Below are positions 1 through 9,702 of a stretch of 64,000 bases of DNA, in pieces (position 1 is the first letter of the stretch; every line of letters begins with the position of its first letter). Both the position numbers and the translations under genes were made by a program. Under the pieces are notes generated by a model. It was not told the origin of the DNA. It searched no databases and saw only the letters and a program-made list of their open reading frames with translations. The stretch is from Rhizobium sp. 32-5/1. Its GTDB lineage: Bacteria > Pseudomonadota > Alphaproteobacteria > Rhizobiales > Rhizobiaceae. The DNA lies in the NCBI RefSeq assembly GCF_029537235.1, contig NZ_CP120638.1, positions 3,040,501 to 3,104,500 on the forward strand, written 5' to 3'.

Positions 1-351
1 TCCGGCCGCGCGTCGCCAATGCCCAATGCCGAGACCCTTGCAGGCTTCGGCGCCACCGGCTCGACACTTGCCATCCATCTGGCGATCCACGCGCTGGGGC
101 AGGTCGTCACGGAACTGACGCCGCTCTATGGCGCGGATTGCCCCGTCGCCATCGTCGTCAAGGCATCCTGGCCGGACGAGCGCGTCGTGCGCGGTACGTT
201 GGCCGATATCGAGGCCAAGGTTGCGGCCGATCCGATCGAACGCACGGCGCTGATCTTCGTCGGCAAGACCCTTGGAGCTACCGATTTTCGAGAGAGTGCG
301 CTCTACGATGCTGCCTATCAGCGTCGCTTCCGCGGCCGTGACGGCCTTTAG
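1..351 (+). CDS. cobM: Precorrin-4 C11-methyltransferase, C-terminal part (gene starts before the window)
   Basis: The reading frame is open from base 1 and ends with TAG at 349-351, giving about 116 residues. The fragment carries the conserved tail of the CobM/CbiF family, including GRASPMP, a GATGSTLAIHL helix and the VVKASWPDE strand followed by a TLADI segment. CobM methylates C11 of precorrin-4 using S-adenosylmethionine in the aerobic cobalamin pathway in the cytoplasm. The N-terminal part lies upstream, so the start and operon cannot be seen. The gene converges on phaG, and their stop codons overlap by three bases. Confidence 0.9.
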   Translation, partial: SGRASPMPNAETLAGFGATGSTLAIHLAIHALGQVVTELTPLYGADCPVAIVVKASWPDERVVRGTLADIEAKVAADPIERTALIFVGKTLGATDFRESALYDAAYQRRFRGRDGL

Positions 352-728
352 TCAGGGTCAGTTCCGGTCGGAGTCGGTACGGGTTTTTCCTTGAGTGGCA
401 CGTCGTGTGTGCCCTCGATCCGGTCGCGATAGAGAGCTGATTGCCCCAGAAGCATCAGCGTCACTGGCGTTGTCAGGATGATGAAGACGACGATCAGGAC
501 TTCGTGAAAGATCCAGCGATTTTGCAGGACGGCAAAGCAGAGCATCGATGCAAGGGAAATGAGAACGACGCCGGCGCTGGCGCCAAGGGTCGGCGCATGA
601 AGCCTGCTGTAGAAGTTGTTCAGCCTGAGCAGGCCGATCGATCCGATCAGCGTGATGATCGATCCGACAAGCAAAAGGATGCAGACGGGGATTGCGGCCC
701 AGAGCGGCAGGTCTGTGAGGTGGCTCAT
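348..728 (-). CDS. phaG: Cation/proton antiporter subunit G (PhaG/MnhG)
   Basis: This 126-residue protein has three hydrophobic segments in its first 90 residues, including the family-typical GSIGLLRLNNFYSRLHAPT signature, and a short charged, proline-rich C-terminal tail. It belongs to the MnhG/PhaG family, a small membrane subunit of the Mrp-type multisubunit monovalent cation/H+ antiporter. Its start overlaps the phaF stop in an ATGA, and it is the last gene of the phaABCDEFG operon. In rhizobia the Pha system exports K+ or Na+ and supports pH adaptation; the ion cannot be decided from this subunit. Confidence 0.93.
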   Translation of the reverse strand: MSHLTDLPLWAAIPVCILLLVGSIITLIGSIGLLRLNNFYSRLHAPTLGASAGVVLISLASMLCFAVLQNRWIFHEVLIVVFIILTTPVTLMLLGQSALYRDRIEGTHDVPLKEKPVPTPTGTDPD

Positions 729-1006
729 TCGATCACCTCACCGCGCATCAGGAATTTGGCGAAAGCGATCGAAGACACGAATCCGAGCAGCGCAATGATC
801 AGCGCGGCCTCGAAATAGATCGTGTTGGCCGTGCGCATGCCGAAAGTGAGCAGCAGCAACATGGCGTTGATATAGAGCGCATCAAGGCCGAGTATGCGGT
901 CCTGCGCGCGCGGGCCCCGCACCATGCGGAACAGAGCGCAGGCCATCGCGAGGCCAAGGATGACCTGAGAGAGCAGGATCGACCAGATGATGAAGAGTTC
1001 GGTCAT
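725..1006 (-). CDS. phaF: Cation/proton antiporter subunit F (PhaF/MrpF)
   Basis: The 93-residue protein has three predicted transmembrane helices and the MrpF hallmark VRGPRAQDRILGLDAL loop after the first helix. It is a small membrane subunit of the Mrp-type antiporter; MrpF proteins have also been linked to bile-acid or cation efflux in other bacteria, but that role is not indicated here. The gene overlaps phaE upstream and phaG downstream, each time by ATGA, which indicates translational coupling. Confidence 0.93.
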   Translation of the reverse strand: MTELFIIWSILLSQVILGLAMACALFRMVRGPRAQDRILGLDALYINAMLLLLTFGMRTANTIYFEAALIIALLGFVSSIAFAKFLMRGEVIE

Positions 1007-1491
1007 TCGAATAGCTCCTTCAACGGCGCCTCGTAGCGCGTTCTGATCAACTCTGCCCAGGCAGTCCCGTTTTCGATATCGAGCACATGGAGCAACAACA
1101 CCTGCGTCTGGCTGTCGAATTCAAGCCAGGCTGAACCGGGGGTCGCGGTCAGAATGCAGGCCAAAATGGCCAGAGCGTTCTCGTCGCGCAGCGTAAGGTG
1201 GATCGGCACGAAGCCGGAATTCACAGGACGGTTCCTGCGGCGCAGGATGACGCCCATCACCATGATATTGGATTTGGCCACATCGATGACGACGGTTGCC
1301 ATCAACCGACCGACCAGCCAGGCTTTTTTCATATGGGTCTTGGTCGGCCTAAGATTGACCATCAGCCACGCATGCGAAATGCCGAGCGCGGCTCCGAGAA
1401 GAATCTGTGCCGGCGAAAGCGACTGGTTGATCAACAGCCAGAAGAGCATGAGAGCAAAGGATAACAGCGGGTAGGGGAACCAGTAGCGCAT
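1003..1491 (-). CDS. phaE: Cation/proton antiporter subunit E (PhaE/MrpE)
   Basis: I chose the ATG at 1491, which begins MRYWFPYPLLSF. It lies 4 bases after the phaD stop and gives 162 residues, the usual MrpE size. The frame stays open further upstream, but that stretch lies inside phaD and has no membrane character. The protein starts with two hydrophobic helices, then has the conserved VVIDVAKSN and ATPGSAW segments typical of PF01899. It is the membrane subunit E of the Mrp complex, and its stop overlaps the phaF start. Confidence 0.92.
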   Translation of the reverse strand: MRYWFPYPLLSFALMLFWLLINQSLSPAQILLGAALGISHAWLMVNLRPTKTHMKKAWLVGRLMATVVIDVAKSNIMVMGVILRRRNRPVNSGFVPIHLTLRDENALAILACILTATPGSAWLEFDSQTQVLLLHVLDIENGTAWAELIRTRYEAPLKELFE

Positions 1492-1495
1492 CGCG

Positions 1496-3121
1496 TCAAA
1501 CGCCTCCCGCCGGGGCGACGCGTGGCGCGGTAAGCACCCGGTCGGTATAGTTTTTCGGATTGGCCAGCGACTTTGCCGCCGCATCCATATAGCGCATGGC
1601 TGGGCCTGCCTGCAGGCTGAGGAAAACGGTCGCGAGAAGCAGCAGGAGCACGGGCGTGATCTCGATCAGGAATACCCGCGGGATCGTGCCTTCGATCGAT
1701 GTCCAGAAGGTTCGGATGCCGATGCGGTTCATCGCGATCATCGCTGCCAGGCCCGACAGAATGAGCAGGGCGACGTAGATCCATTGCCCGGCGCCGATCG
1801 GCATGTTGCCGCCGAAACCGTCTTCGTTGAAAAGTTCGTGCAGGATGGCGAATTTGGCCAGAAAGCCTGATAGCGGCGGTAGGCCCGACATCAGGATGGC
1901 GCAGGTGCAAAAACAAAGGCCGAGCACGGCAAGCGTGCCCGGCACGGCAACGCCAACTTCCTTTTCATCCTCGTCCTCATCAAGATCGCCATAGGCCTCC
2001 ATCGTTACCGCCAGAACGTCGGCACCGGCATCGCGACCGCGCTCGACGAGTTCGATCAGCAGGAAGAAGGCACAGATCGTCAGCGTCGAACTCACCACAT
2101 AGAAGAGTGCCCCGCCGATGACCGCGCTGTTGCCGAGGCCGATTGCCGCCAAGAGCGTGCCGGAGGATACCAGAACGCTGTAACCGGCAATGCGGCCCAT
2201 GGCCTGCGAAGCGAGAACCCCGACGGCGCCGAAGCCAATGGTCAGCAGACCGCCGTAGAGCAGGAGGGTCTGGCCGAAACCGGCCGACATGCCGGCCTCG
2301 TCTCCAAACAGCAGCATTGACAGGCGCAGGATGACATAGAACCCGACCTTGGTGAGGATGGCGAACATGGCTGCAACGGGCGGCGTTGCGGCGGAATAGG
2401 CGGTTGGCAACCAGAATCCGAGCGGCCACATGCCGGCCTTAACGAGAAAGGCGATGCCGAGCAGAGCGGCGCCTGCTTCCATCAGCATGCGGCTTTCCGG
2501 TCCGAGCGTCATTATGCGAACTGCAAGATCGGCCATGTTCAGCGTGCCGGTCGCGCCGTAGATCAGGCTGACGCCAATGAGGAACAGCGAGGATGCGGCG
2601 AGATTGACGGCGATGTAATGCAGCCCTGCCTTGACGCGCAGCGGGCCGGAGCCATGCAGCAAAAGGCCGTAGGAGGCGGCCAGCATCATCTCGAAGAAGA
2701 CGAAGAGATTGAAGAGATCGCCCGTCAGGAAGGCGCCGTTGAGACCGGCCAGCAGAAGCTGGAACAGCGAGTGGAAATGATAGCCGGCCGTATGCCACCG
2801 CGCCATCGCATAGACCTGCGCAGCCAGCCCCAGCACGGCGCTCAGCGCCAGCATAAGCGCGGACAGTCGGTCGAGAACCAGAACGATGCCGAATGGCGCC
2901 GGCCAGTTGCCGAGCATATAGACAAAGGCACTGTCCGCCGCATCCTGGGAGGACGCCGCAAGGGTCACGAGAATGATGGCCGCAAAGAAAAGCACCACCG
3001 TCGAGGCAAAACTCAGGACGCCTTTCAGGGTCCGGTTCCGGTCGTCGATCGGGATCAGTGCCGCGGCGGTCGCCATCGGCAACAGGATCGGCAGGATGAT
3101 CAGGTGGTTTGCCCAGTTCAT
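1496..3121 (-). CDS. phaD: Cation/proton antiporter subunit D (PhaD/MrpD)
   Basis: This NuoL/M/N-like proton-translocating subunit has 541 residues from the ATG at 3121, which begins MNWANHLIILP and lies 4 bases after the phaC stop. An in-frame start at 3145 would overlap phaC. It contains many transmembrane helices and the conserved FEMMLAASYGLLLHG and FLVKAGMWPLGFWLP segments, where a glutamate and a lysine sit in the membrane as in complex I antiporter-like subunits. One oddity is an acidic DLDEDEDEKE loop near residue 370. The subunit is thought to form one of the proton paths of the Mrp complex. Confidence 0.94.
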   Translation of the reverse strand: MNWANHLIILPILLPMATAAALIPIDDRNRTLKGVLSFASTVVLFFAAIILVTLAASSQDAADSAFVYMLGNWPAPFGIVLVLDRLSALMLALSAVLGLAAQVYAMARWHTAGYHFHSLFQLLLAGLNGAFLTGDLFNLFVFFEMMLAASYGLLLHGSGPLRVKAGLHYIAVNLAASSLFLIGVSLIYGATGTLNMADLAVRIMTLGPESRMLMEAGAALLGIAFLVKAGMWPLGFWLPTAYSAATPPVAAMFAILTKVGFYVILRLSMLLFGDEAGMSAGFGQTLLLYGGLLTIGFGAVGVLASQAMGRIAGYSVLVSSGTLLAAIGLGNSAVIGGALFYVVSSTLTICAFFLLIELVERGRDAGADVLAVTMEAYGDLDEDEDEKEVGVAVPGTLAVLGLCFCTCAILMSGLPPLSGFLAKFAILHELFNEDGFGGNMPIGAGQWIYVALLILSGLAAMIAMNRIGIRTFWTSIEGTIPRVFLIEITPVLLLLLATVFLSLQAGPAMRYMDAAAKSLANPKNYTDRVLTAPRVAPAGGV

Positions 3122-3125
3122 TCCG

Positions 3126-3461
3126 TCACTCCCTGCCATCCACATGGTCGGTGCCGGTGAAGCCGCGCGAGGCGAGCAGGACGACGAGGAACAGGGCGGT
3201 CATGGCAAAGCCGATGACGATCGCGGTCAGGACAAGCGCTTGCGGTATCGGGTCTGTATGGGTCAGCAACCCGCCGACGCCGCCCGGCTCGAGTACGGGC
3301 GGGGCGTTTACGCGCAGGCGGCCCATGCCGAAAATGAACAGATTGACGGCGTAGGAGAGGAGCGAAAGGCCGATGATGACCTGATAGGTGCGCGGCCGGA
3401 AAAGCAACCAGACCCCGGATGCGGTGAGTACGCCGATACCGGCCGAGAGAACGAGTTCCAT
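3126..3461 (-). CDS. phaC: Cation/proton antiporter subunit C (PhaC/MrpC)
   Basis: The 111-residue protein resembles NuoK, with three transmembrane helices, the RPRTYQVIIGLSLLSYAVNL segment and the PIPQALVLTAIVIGFA helix. It is the subunit C of the Mrp-type antiporter. Its ATG shares one base with the phaAB stop (TAATG), and its stop precedes phaD by 4 bases, so it is part of a tightly coupled operon. Confidence 0.94.
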   Translation of the reverse strand: MELVLSAGIGVLTASGVWLLFRPRTYQVIIGLSLLSYAVNLFIFGMGRLRVNAPPVLEPGGVGGLLTHTDPIPQALVLTAIVIGFAMTALFLVVLLASRGFTGTDHVDGRE

Positions 3462-6426
3462 TACGCGGTCTCCTTTGCAGCGGCGCGGGCTGCCTTGATT
3501 TGCGTGCGCGGCGCGCGCACGGACTGGTGGGCAAGCGCGATCAGGATCAGCACGGTGGCGCCGAGAACGAGCGAGAAGACGCCGAGATCGAACAGGATCG
3601 CGGTTGCCAGCGGGATTTTGCCAAGGATGGGCAGGCCGGCATATTGCGAATACGAGGTCAGGAACGGATAGCCGAACGCCCAGGAACCGAGCCCCGTCGC
3701 CATCGCGACAAGCAGGCCGATGCTCATCCAGCGCAGAGGATGGATGCGCAGCCGCTCCTCGACCCAGCGCGTGCCGCCGGCCATATACTGCAAAATAAAG
3801 GCGATCGACATGGCGATGCCGGCTGCAAAGCCGCCGCCGGGAAGATCATGGCCGCGGAAGAACAGGAATGCCGTCAGCATACCGATGACAGGAAACATCC
3901 AGCGCATGATGACGGACGGCACCAGCAGATATTCCGCGATGCTGTCGCCCTTCTTGCGGTCGGGGTGGTCGTCGTCGAAGGCGTTCTGGATGCGCTGTTG
4001 TTCGGGTTTTTCGAGGCTTTCGGTGGCCGGCCGGAACCGGCGTAGCAGCGAGAACACAGTCAGGGCGACAATGCACAGCACCGCGATCTCACCGAACGTG
4101 TCGAAGCCGCGGAAATCGACGAGGATCACATTGACGACGTTCGTGCCGCCACCCTCGCTATAGGCGCGCTCAAGGAAGTAGCTGGAGATCGTGTCGGGCA
4201 CGTTGCGCGTCATCACCGTATAGGAGATGAGCATCATGCCAACCCCGCAGGCCAGCGCCAGAGCCAGGTCTCGCAAACGTCTGAGCCGCACGGTGAAGTT
4301 CATGAGTTCCGGATCGTTCGGATCCTCGATCCGCTTTGGCAGCCAGCGCAGGCCAAGCAGGATCAGGACGGTGGTGACGATCTCGACCAAAAGCTGAGTG
4401 ACGGCAAGATCAGGTGCGGACAGCCAGACGAAGGTGAGGCAGGTGACGAGCCCGGCACCACCAAGCAGCACGAGTGCAGCCAGCCGGTGGAATTTCGCCT
4501 GATACGCGGCACCAACCGCGCATACCATCCCGATGATCCAAAGCAGGGCGAAGGCGGGATCAATGCTGCGAAGTGCGATTGCCGCAGGTTTGAACCCTTG
4601 AAAGAGAAGAGGGATAGTGCCGGCGACGAAGGCGACGAATACGAGAATGCGCATTTGTTGCTGTAGCCGGCGCGAACTTGCAGTACGTTCCAGCCAGCGG
4701 GCCCATTTCCACGAAAGAGCAACCAGTACGCGTTCGAAGATGCGCTGCCCTTTCAGCCGCCGGAAGAAGGGTGGGCCTTCGACGCTGGTGGCAAGATAGG
4801 TTTTCATCAGCAGAAACAGCACCACCCCACCGATCAGTGCGACAAGGCTCATGGCAAGCGGCAGGTTCCAGCCGTGCCAGACCGCGAGGCTGTAGACCGG
4901 GGTGGCCTCGCCAAGCACCGATTGCACGGCGGTGTGCAGAAATGGGCCGATGGTGAATGTCGGTATGACGCCGACGACAAGGCAGGCAAGAACCAGGAAT
5001 TCGATCGGTGCGCGCATCCAGTGCGGCGGCTCGTGGGGTATTTTCGGCATGTCGGTCGGCGGCGGCCCGAAGAAGACGCTGTGAATGAACCGCAGCGAAT
5101 AGGTGACGGCGAACATGCTGGCCAGCGTCGCGACATAAGGCGTGATCGTATCAAGGACGTTGTACTTATGCGTCTCGATCGCCTCGGCGAAGAACATTTC
5201 CTTCGAGAGGAAACCGTTGAGCAACGGTACGCCGGCCATGGCGGCGCTGGCGACCATGGCGAGCGTCGCGGTGAACGGCATGTACCGGAAAAGCCCGCTC
5301 AGCCTGCGCATGTCGCGCGTGCCGGTTTCATGGTCGATAATGCCGGCCGCCATGAAAAGCGAGGCCTTGAAAGTCGCATGGTTCATCGTATGGAAGATCG
5401 CCGCGACGGCTGCAAGCGGGCTTCCGAGGCTGAGAAGCACGGTGATCAGGCCGAGATGGCTGATTGTGGAGTATGCCAGAAGGCCTTTCAGGTCCTGCTG
5501 GAAGATCGCGAAATAGGCACCGAGCAGCAGTGTCGTCAGGCCGGCACAGCCGACGATCCAGAACCAGGCGTCGGTTCCGGCCATCACCGGCCAGAGCCGG
5601 ATCAGCAGAAACACGCCCGCTTTCACCAGAGTTGCTGAGTGCAGATAGGCCGAGACCGGGGTTGGCGCCGCCATGGCGTGCGGCAGCCAGAAGTGGAAGG
5701 AAACTGCGCGCTCTTTGTCAGCGCGCCGAGCAGGATCAGGATGAGCACGGTGGTGTAGAGCGGATGCTCGCGGATGACGTTTCCGGACGACAGCACGGCG
5801 TCGAGGTCATAGCTGCCGACGATATGGCCCATGAGCATCAGGCCGACGAACATGCATAAGCCACCCGTGCCGGTGACGGTCAGCGCCATGCGCGCGCCAT
5901 CGCGGGCATGGCCGTTGTGGTGCCAGTAGCCGATCAGCAGGAAGGAGACGATGCTGGTCAGTTCCCAGAACATTGCCAGTTGGATGATGTTGCCTGACAG
6001 CACGATCCCCAGCATGGCGCCCATGAAGGCGAGAAACAGCGAGAAAAACCGCGGCACCGGATCGCTGGCGGACATGTAGTAGCGGGCGTAGACGACGACG
6101 AGTAGACCGATAGCCGTGATGATGCCGGCAAACATCCAGGCAAAGCCATCCATGCGGAGCGTGAGGTTCAGGCCGAGTTCCGGCAGCCAGCGCATCTCGT
6201 AACGCAGGATGCCGCCCGATGTGACGAAGGGGTAGAGGCTCGCGACCAGCAGAAGGCAGAACAGAGCGACGGCACCTGCGAACCAGGCCGCGGCGGTACT
6301 TTTCGTCGACGGGAAAAGGATTGCAGCGAGGCTTCCCGCAAAAGGCGCGAGGGTCAGTATCAGAAGCAATGGTCCAGCGGTCTCTATCTCTCTGTTTCCT
6401 CGATCGTTCCGAATGGAAAGGAGCAC
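3461..6426 (-). CDS. phaAB: Fused antiporter subunit A/B (PhaAB/MrpA-MrpB), frameshifted in this sequence
   Basis: Two overlapping frames together make one protein of about 988 residues. Positions 5623-6426 encode the N-terminal NuoL-like part up to ALTKSAQFP, and 3461 to about 5700 encode the rest, starting at the expected FHFWLPHAMAAPTPVSAYLH. Restoring one G in the run at 5699-5700 joins them exactly in the most conserved segment of the family. The C-terminal 150 residues are MrpB-like (FFRGHDLPGGGFAAG), so A and B are fused as in rhizobial PhaAB. It is the largest subunit and heads the operon. The start at 6426 is uncertain. The break is probably an assembly error; a real mutation would abolish the antiporter. 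Confidence 0.9.
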
Positions 6427-6699
6427 AAGGGCTCCGCAAAGCTTTGCCCAGCGATGTGGTCGGGACCGGTGCCCGAAGCATGCCGCAAAGCAGCAAAATA
6501 AGTATGTGTTTTTATGTCCGGTTTCTCGCTTGCTGCCAACCCGAAGAAGCGAGAAAAGGATTCGACGGCTCGAATTTCCGTGCCGGCGCGCCCGACGCGC
6601 GACGGATTGTCCTTAATTGTTGAAAGCACGGTACCCAAAACACCCCGCCGGTTTTGGTTGTGGATAGTCCTTCTGCCGGTCGATCATGCCTGTCGCAGG

Positions 6700-6836
6700 A
6701 TTGTGCCGAGTGTCGGTCCGAACTCGCCATTTCGCGTGAGATACTTGAAAACAACGGCGGGTCGGTCTCGATCATCAACCGGCCGGAGAATGGGTTGTTG
6801 CAGACCGTGCAGCTTTCCGTCGTCACTGCCGATTGA
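6700..6836 (+). pseudogene. Remnant of a sensor histidine kinase C-terminus
   Basis: In this frame, ending in TGA at 6834-6836, about 40 residues match the end of an HATPase_c domain: LAISREILENNGGSV followed by a short strand, a gap and TVQLSV. In intact kinases LAIS follows a GLGL motif, but here it is preceded by CRSE and no kinase sequence can be found in any frame upstream. The rest of 6427-6912 holds no gene that I recognise, apart from the presumed promoter side of phaAB. I read this as a decayed kinase tail left by a deletion or rearrangement. The assignment rests on a short match. Confidence 0.5.
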
Positions 6837-6912
6837 GCGAGGTGCCGGGCTTCATTTGCCGGTTACCTGCTGTTAGAAGATGCGATCTCAAGCACAAAAC
6901 GGCGGGACAGGA

Positions 6913-7332
6913 ATGACAGACAATCTTATCGTCAGGGCAGGGCCCTTCACGTTTTTGGCCAGGCTTGAAACGGCTCTGGCGCCAAAAACATGCGCTGCGA
7001 TCCGCGGTATTCTTCCCTATCGCCAAAAGCTCATTCATGTTCGCTGGAGCGGCGAGGCGATGTGGATTCCGCTCGGCGACGAGGATTTTGGCATCGGCTA
7101 CGAAAATCACACCAGTTTTCCTGCGCCGGGGCAGATGCTGATTTATCCTGGCGGTATCAGTGAGACGGAGATGCTGCTGGGCTATGGCGCCGTACATTTC
7201 AAATCAAAGATGGGGCAACTCGCCGGCAACCATTTCCTGACCATCACATCCAATCTGGAAGATCTGACCAAACTCGGCAAGATGGTCCTATGGGAAGGGG
7301 CGCAGCCGATCGAGATCAGCAACGCCCCCTGA
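6913..7332 (+). CDS. DUF3830 family protein (cyclophilin-like fold)
   Basis: The protein is 139 residues long from the ATG at 6913; an earlier ATG-less extension to 6880 adds only unconserved residues. It has a glycine-rich beta-type sequence with WSGEAMWIPLG and the PAPGQMLIYPGGISETEMLLGYG stretch typical of DUF3830, which is predicted to adopt a cyclophilin-like barrel. No enzymatic function is established for the family; members often lie near amidohydrolase or transport genes. It is alone here, facing the convergent efflux channel gene across a hairpin. Confidence 0.75.
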   Translation: MTDNLIVRAGPFTFLARLETALAPKTCAAIRGILPYRQKLIHVRWSGEAMWIPLGDEDFGIGYENHTSFPAPGQMLIYPGGISETEMLLGYGAVHFKSKMGQLAGNHFLTITSNLEDLTKLGKMVLWEGAQPIEISNAP

Positions 7333-7342
7333 TGTCTTGCCG

Positions 7343-7376
7343 GAGCCGCCTGTCTTCAAGCCGGCGGCTCGCTGTT
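7343..7376. terminator. Bidirectional terminator-like hairpin
   Basis: An 8-bp perfect inverted repeat (GAGCCGCC at 7343-7350, GGCGGCTC at 7363-7370) sits between two convergent genes, and GCTGTTTTAC follows on the plus strand. Position and shape suit an intrinsic terminator for the DUF3830 gene and possibly for the opposing gene. Confidence 0.6.
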
Positions 7377-8791
7377 TTACTGGCCGGCAACTTCGACGGC
7401 CGAACCACCGCCGACGGCAATGTTCAGCGCGACGTAATTGGCGGCAAGGCTGCGGATACCGGCAGCCAGCTGGATGCGGGCGGACGACAGCGAACGCTCG
7501 GCATCGAGAACGTCGAGCAGCGACGTCGCGCCACCCTTGTAGCTTTCGCGCGCCAGGCCGAGGGCCTCCTCATAGGAGGAAACGACCTTCCGAAGGGCGG
7601 CGACTGTCTCGTAGTTCTTGCGGAGCGAAATCAGCGCATTCTCGACATCTTCGACTGCTCGGAGAACGGTCTGCTTCCAGGCAATGTACTGCTGCTCCGC
7701 ACCGGACTTTGCAATATCGACATTTGCCTTCAGGGCATTGCCGTTGAAGATCGGCAGGTTGAGGCTCGGTCCAAACGACCATGCCGCCGCGCCACCACGG
7801 ACAGCATTGGTTATCGTGCGCGACGCGTCGATCGTGCCGCTGAGCGTTATGCTGGGGTAGAGCTGCGATTCGGCAACGCCAATCTGTGCCGTTGCCGCGG
7901 CCAAGAGCCGCTCGGCGCGGCGTATATCGGGACGGTTGCGGATCAGGTCGGCGGGAATGCCGATCTTCGTGTTGTAGCGTGGCATCGGCTGCGACGACCC
8001 ACGAATAAGGTCCGCAGTGACCGTCGTTGCGGGAACGCCAAGCAGCGTTGCGATGTGGTTGGCGGCGACATGGAAGCCGGTTTCATAGGCCGGCAATTCC
8101 GCTAGCGTCTGGTTGACCAGACCTTCGGACTGGACGACGTCCAGATTGGAAGCGGCGCCGGCGGCCTTGATGTCGTTGGTGAGTTTCAGCGTTTCGCGCC
8201 GTGAGGTCAGGCTCTTGCGCGCCAGCGCCAGAGCTTCCTGATTGTAGCGGGCATCGATATAGGAGCTTGTCAGATCGGACAGATAGGCAAGCCGCGCGAC
8301 GTTCACGTCGTCATAGGCCGCATCCAGCGAGGCGTTTGCCGATTCCTTGGCGCGGCGATACTGGCCGAAGAAGTCCAGCAGCCAGGATGCGTCGAGACCC
8401 GCTGCAAGCTGCGTCGATTCGCTGTGGTCGTTGCCCGTGCTGCGGCGCGCAAACGAACCATCCGAGCCTTGCGTGGATGCGGACGCACCGCCATTGAGCT
8501 GCGGCAGCCCACCGGCGCCGGCCGCGACGACGTTGGCACGCGCCTCGACGATACGCTCCATCGACGCCTTGACGTCAAGGTTTTCGGCCAGGCCCTGCGC
8601 GACGAGGCTGTTCAGTTTCTTGTCGCGGAAAGCCTGCCACCAGGGGAAAGTGTCACATCATCGGCTGCATGGGTGCTGCCGGCGGAGAATTTCCCCGGCA
8701 GGGCTGCGTCTGGAGACTGGTAGTTCGGGCCGACGACGCAACCGGAAAGGAGGAGAAGGCTCAAGGGAAAGAGCACGTTAGCTATTTTCAT
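7377..8791 (-). CDS. Outer-membrane efflux lipoprotein (NodT/OprM family), frameshifted near the N-terminus
   Basis: The long frame 7377-8561 encodes the body of a TolC-like channel with two repeated OEP domains, including the RNRPDIRRAERLLAAATAQIG hallmark. The N-terminus is in another frame from the ATG at 8791: a signal peptide ending in LLLLSGC, so a lipoprotein, then GPNYQSP. Adding one G to the run at 8643-8646 joins them as SPWWQAF, the conserved start of the mature channel. The corrected length is about 471 residues, normal for the family. It would form the outer-membrane duct of an RND or MFP efflux system, but no pump gene is adjacent. The break is probably an assembly error. Confidence 0.87.
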
Positions 8792-9702
8792 CTGGTATCC
8801 CCATCCGGCACGTCATGATCCGGCTTACTATTCAATTTTAATCGATCTTTAACAGTTTTCCGCGCATTGTGAGCGCCGTCGATGTCAAAGTATGCGGGGA
8901 CGAAACTGTCCCCAGAAATCTCTCGCAGCCTGCTGCTAACCCCAGCGGGGTGAAACGCCAGGCAACGCCGATTGGCATTGATGGGCGCGTCCCCAGATGC
9001 GCATCTTAGTCTTCATGCGCCATCGGGCAAGGGCCTGAATGCGTCGCACCCGAGCGGCGACTCCATATATGATGGTCCCTCAGTGAATGCAATCGTGCCA
9101 GCCCCTGTATTTGCACAGCGATCCATTTGGCTTTGAGCAATCGGATTGTTGTTCGTTAAGTTGCGACGCTCGCTGATTTGGTTTTGCCGCCTACGGCCAA
9201 TTTATCCAACCTGTCGAGTCGCATCTCGGTCTTTGCGCCGGAATTCCGCCGGATTCCTGGGGATTGAGAGCGGAAATCCATGAGTGCACCTCAAAAAATG
9301 ATCCCAAACCTCCAACTGCAAAGAGGTCCTATGAAGACCTCCTTCGGCCGCTGGAGACGATCCGGAAAGCCTCAAGGAAGGCGCATGCGTAGGGGAAAAC
9401 AGACCCGGGGAACCCCTGTCGCTCGCGTAAAAAAGTAACGGTGGTGCAATTTGGTCGCAGGTCGCATCCTGCTGGAATTGGCTGCCGGGCCTGTCGCCGG
9501 AGCAGGAAGAAAATGCCATGTTTTGCTTCAAAAATCTGACAGGCCAGGACGGTAGGCCGAGATGGAAAACTGTTCGGAACCAATTTGATACGAGATTTTG
9601 GCAATAGAGGCTTTGATTTCGCCCCTTGGGAGCAGCCCTGTCCGCTGCCAGTGGTTCCCTACAGTTCGAATCAGTAGCGGCTGCGAGCGACGCAATTGAT
9701 TT
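8792..9702. other. 911-base region with no recognisable gene
   Basis: No frame shows a credible protein, and the short frames present have no family features. An AT-rich stretch at about 8820-8865 is a plausible promoter area for the efflux lipoprotein. A 6-bp inverted repeat GGGGAC/GTCCCC lies at 8896-8913 without a T tract. The remainder may be decayed sequence, but I see no transposase, tRNA or repeat that proves it. Confidence 0.5.

Noticed and set aside
9202..9604. Short minus-strand frames in the gene-poor stretch
   Set aside because: The predicted proteins are proline/arginine-rich with no family features; a link to a transposase was considered but could not be supported.
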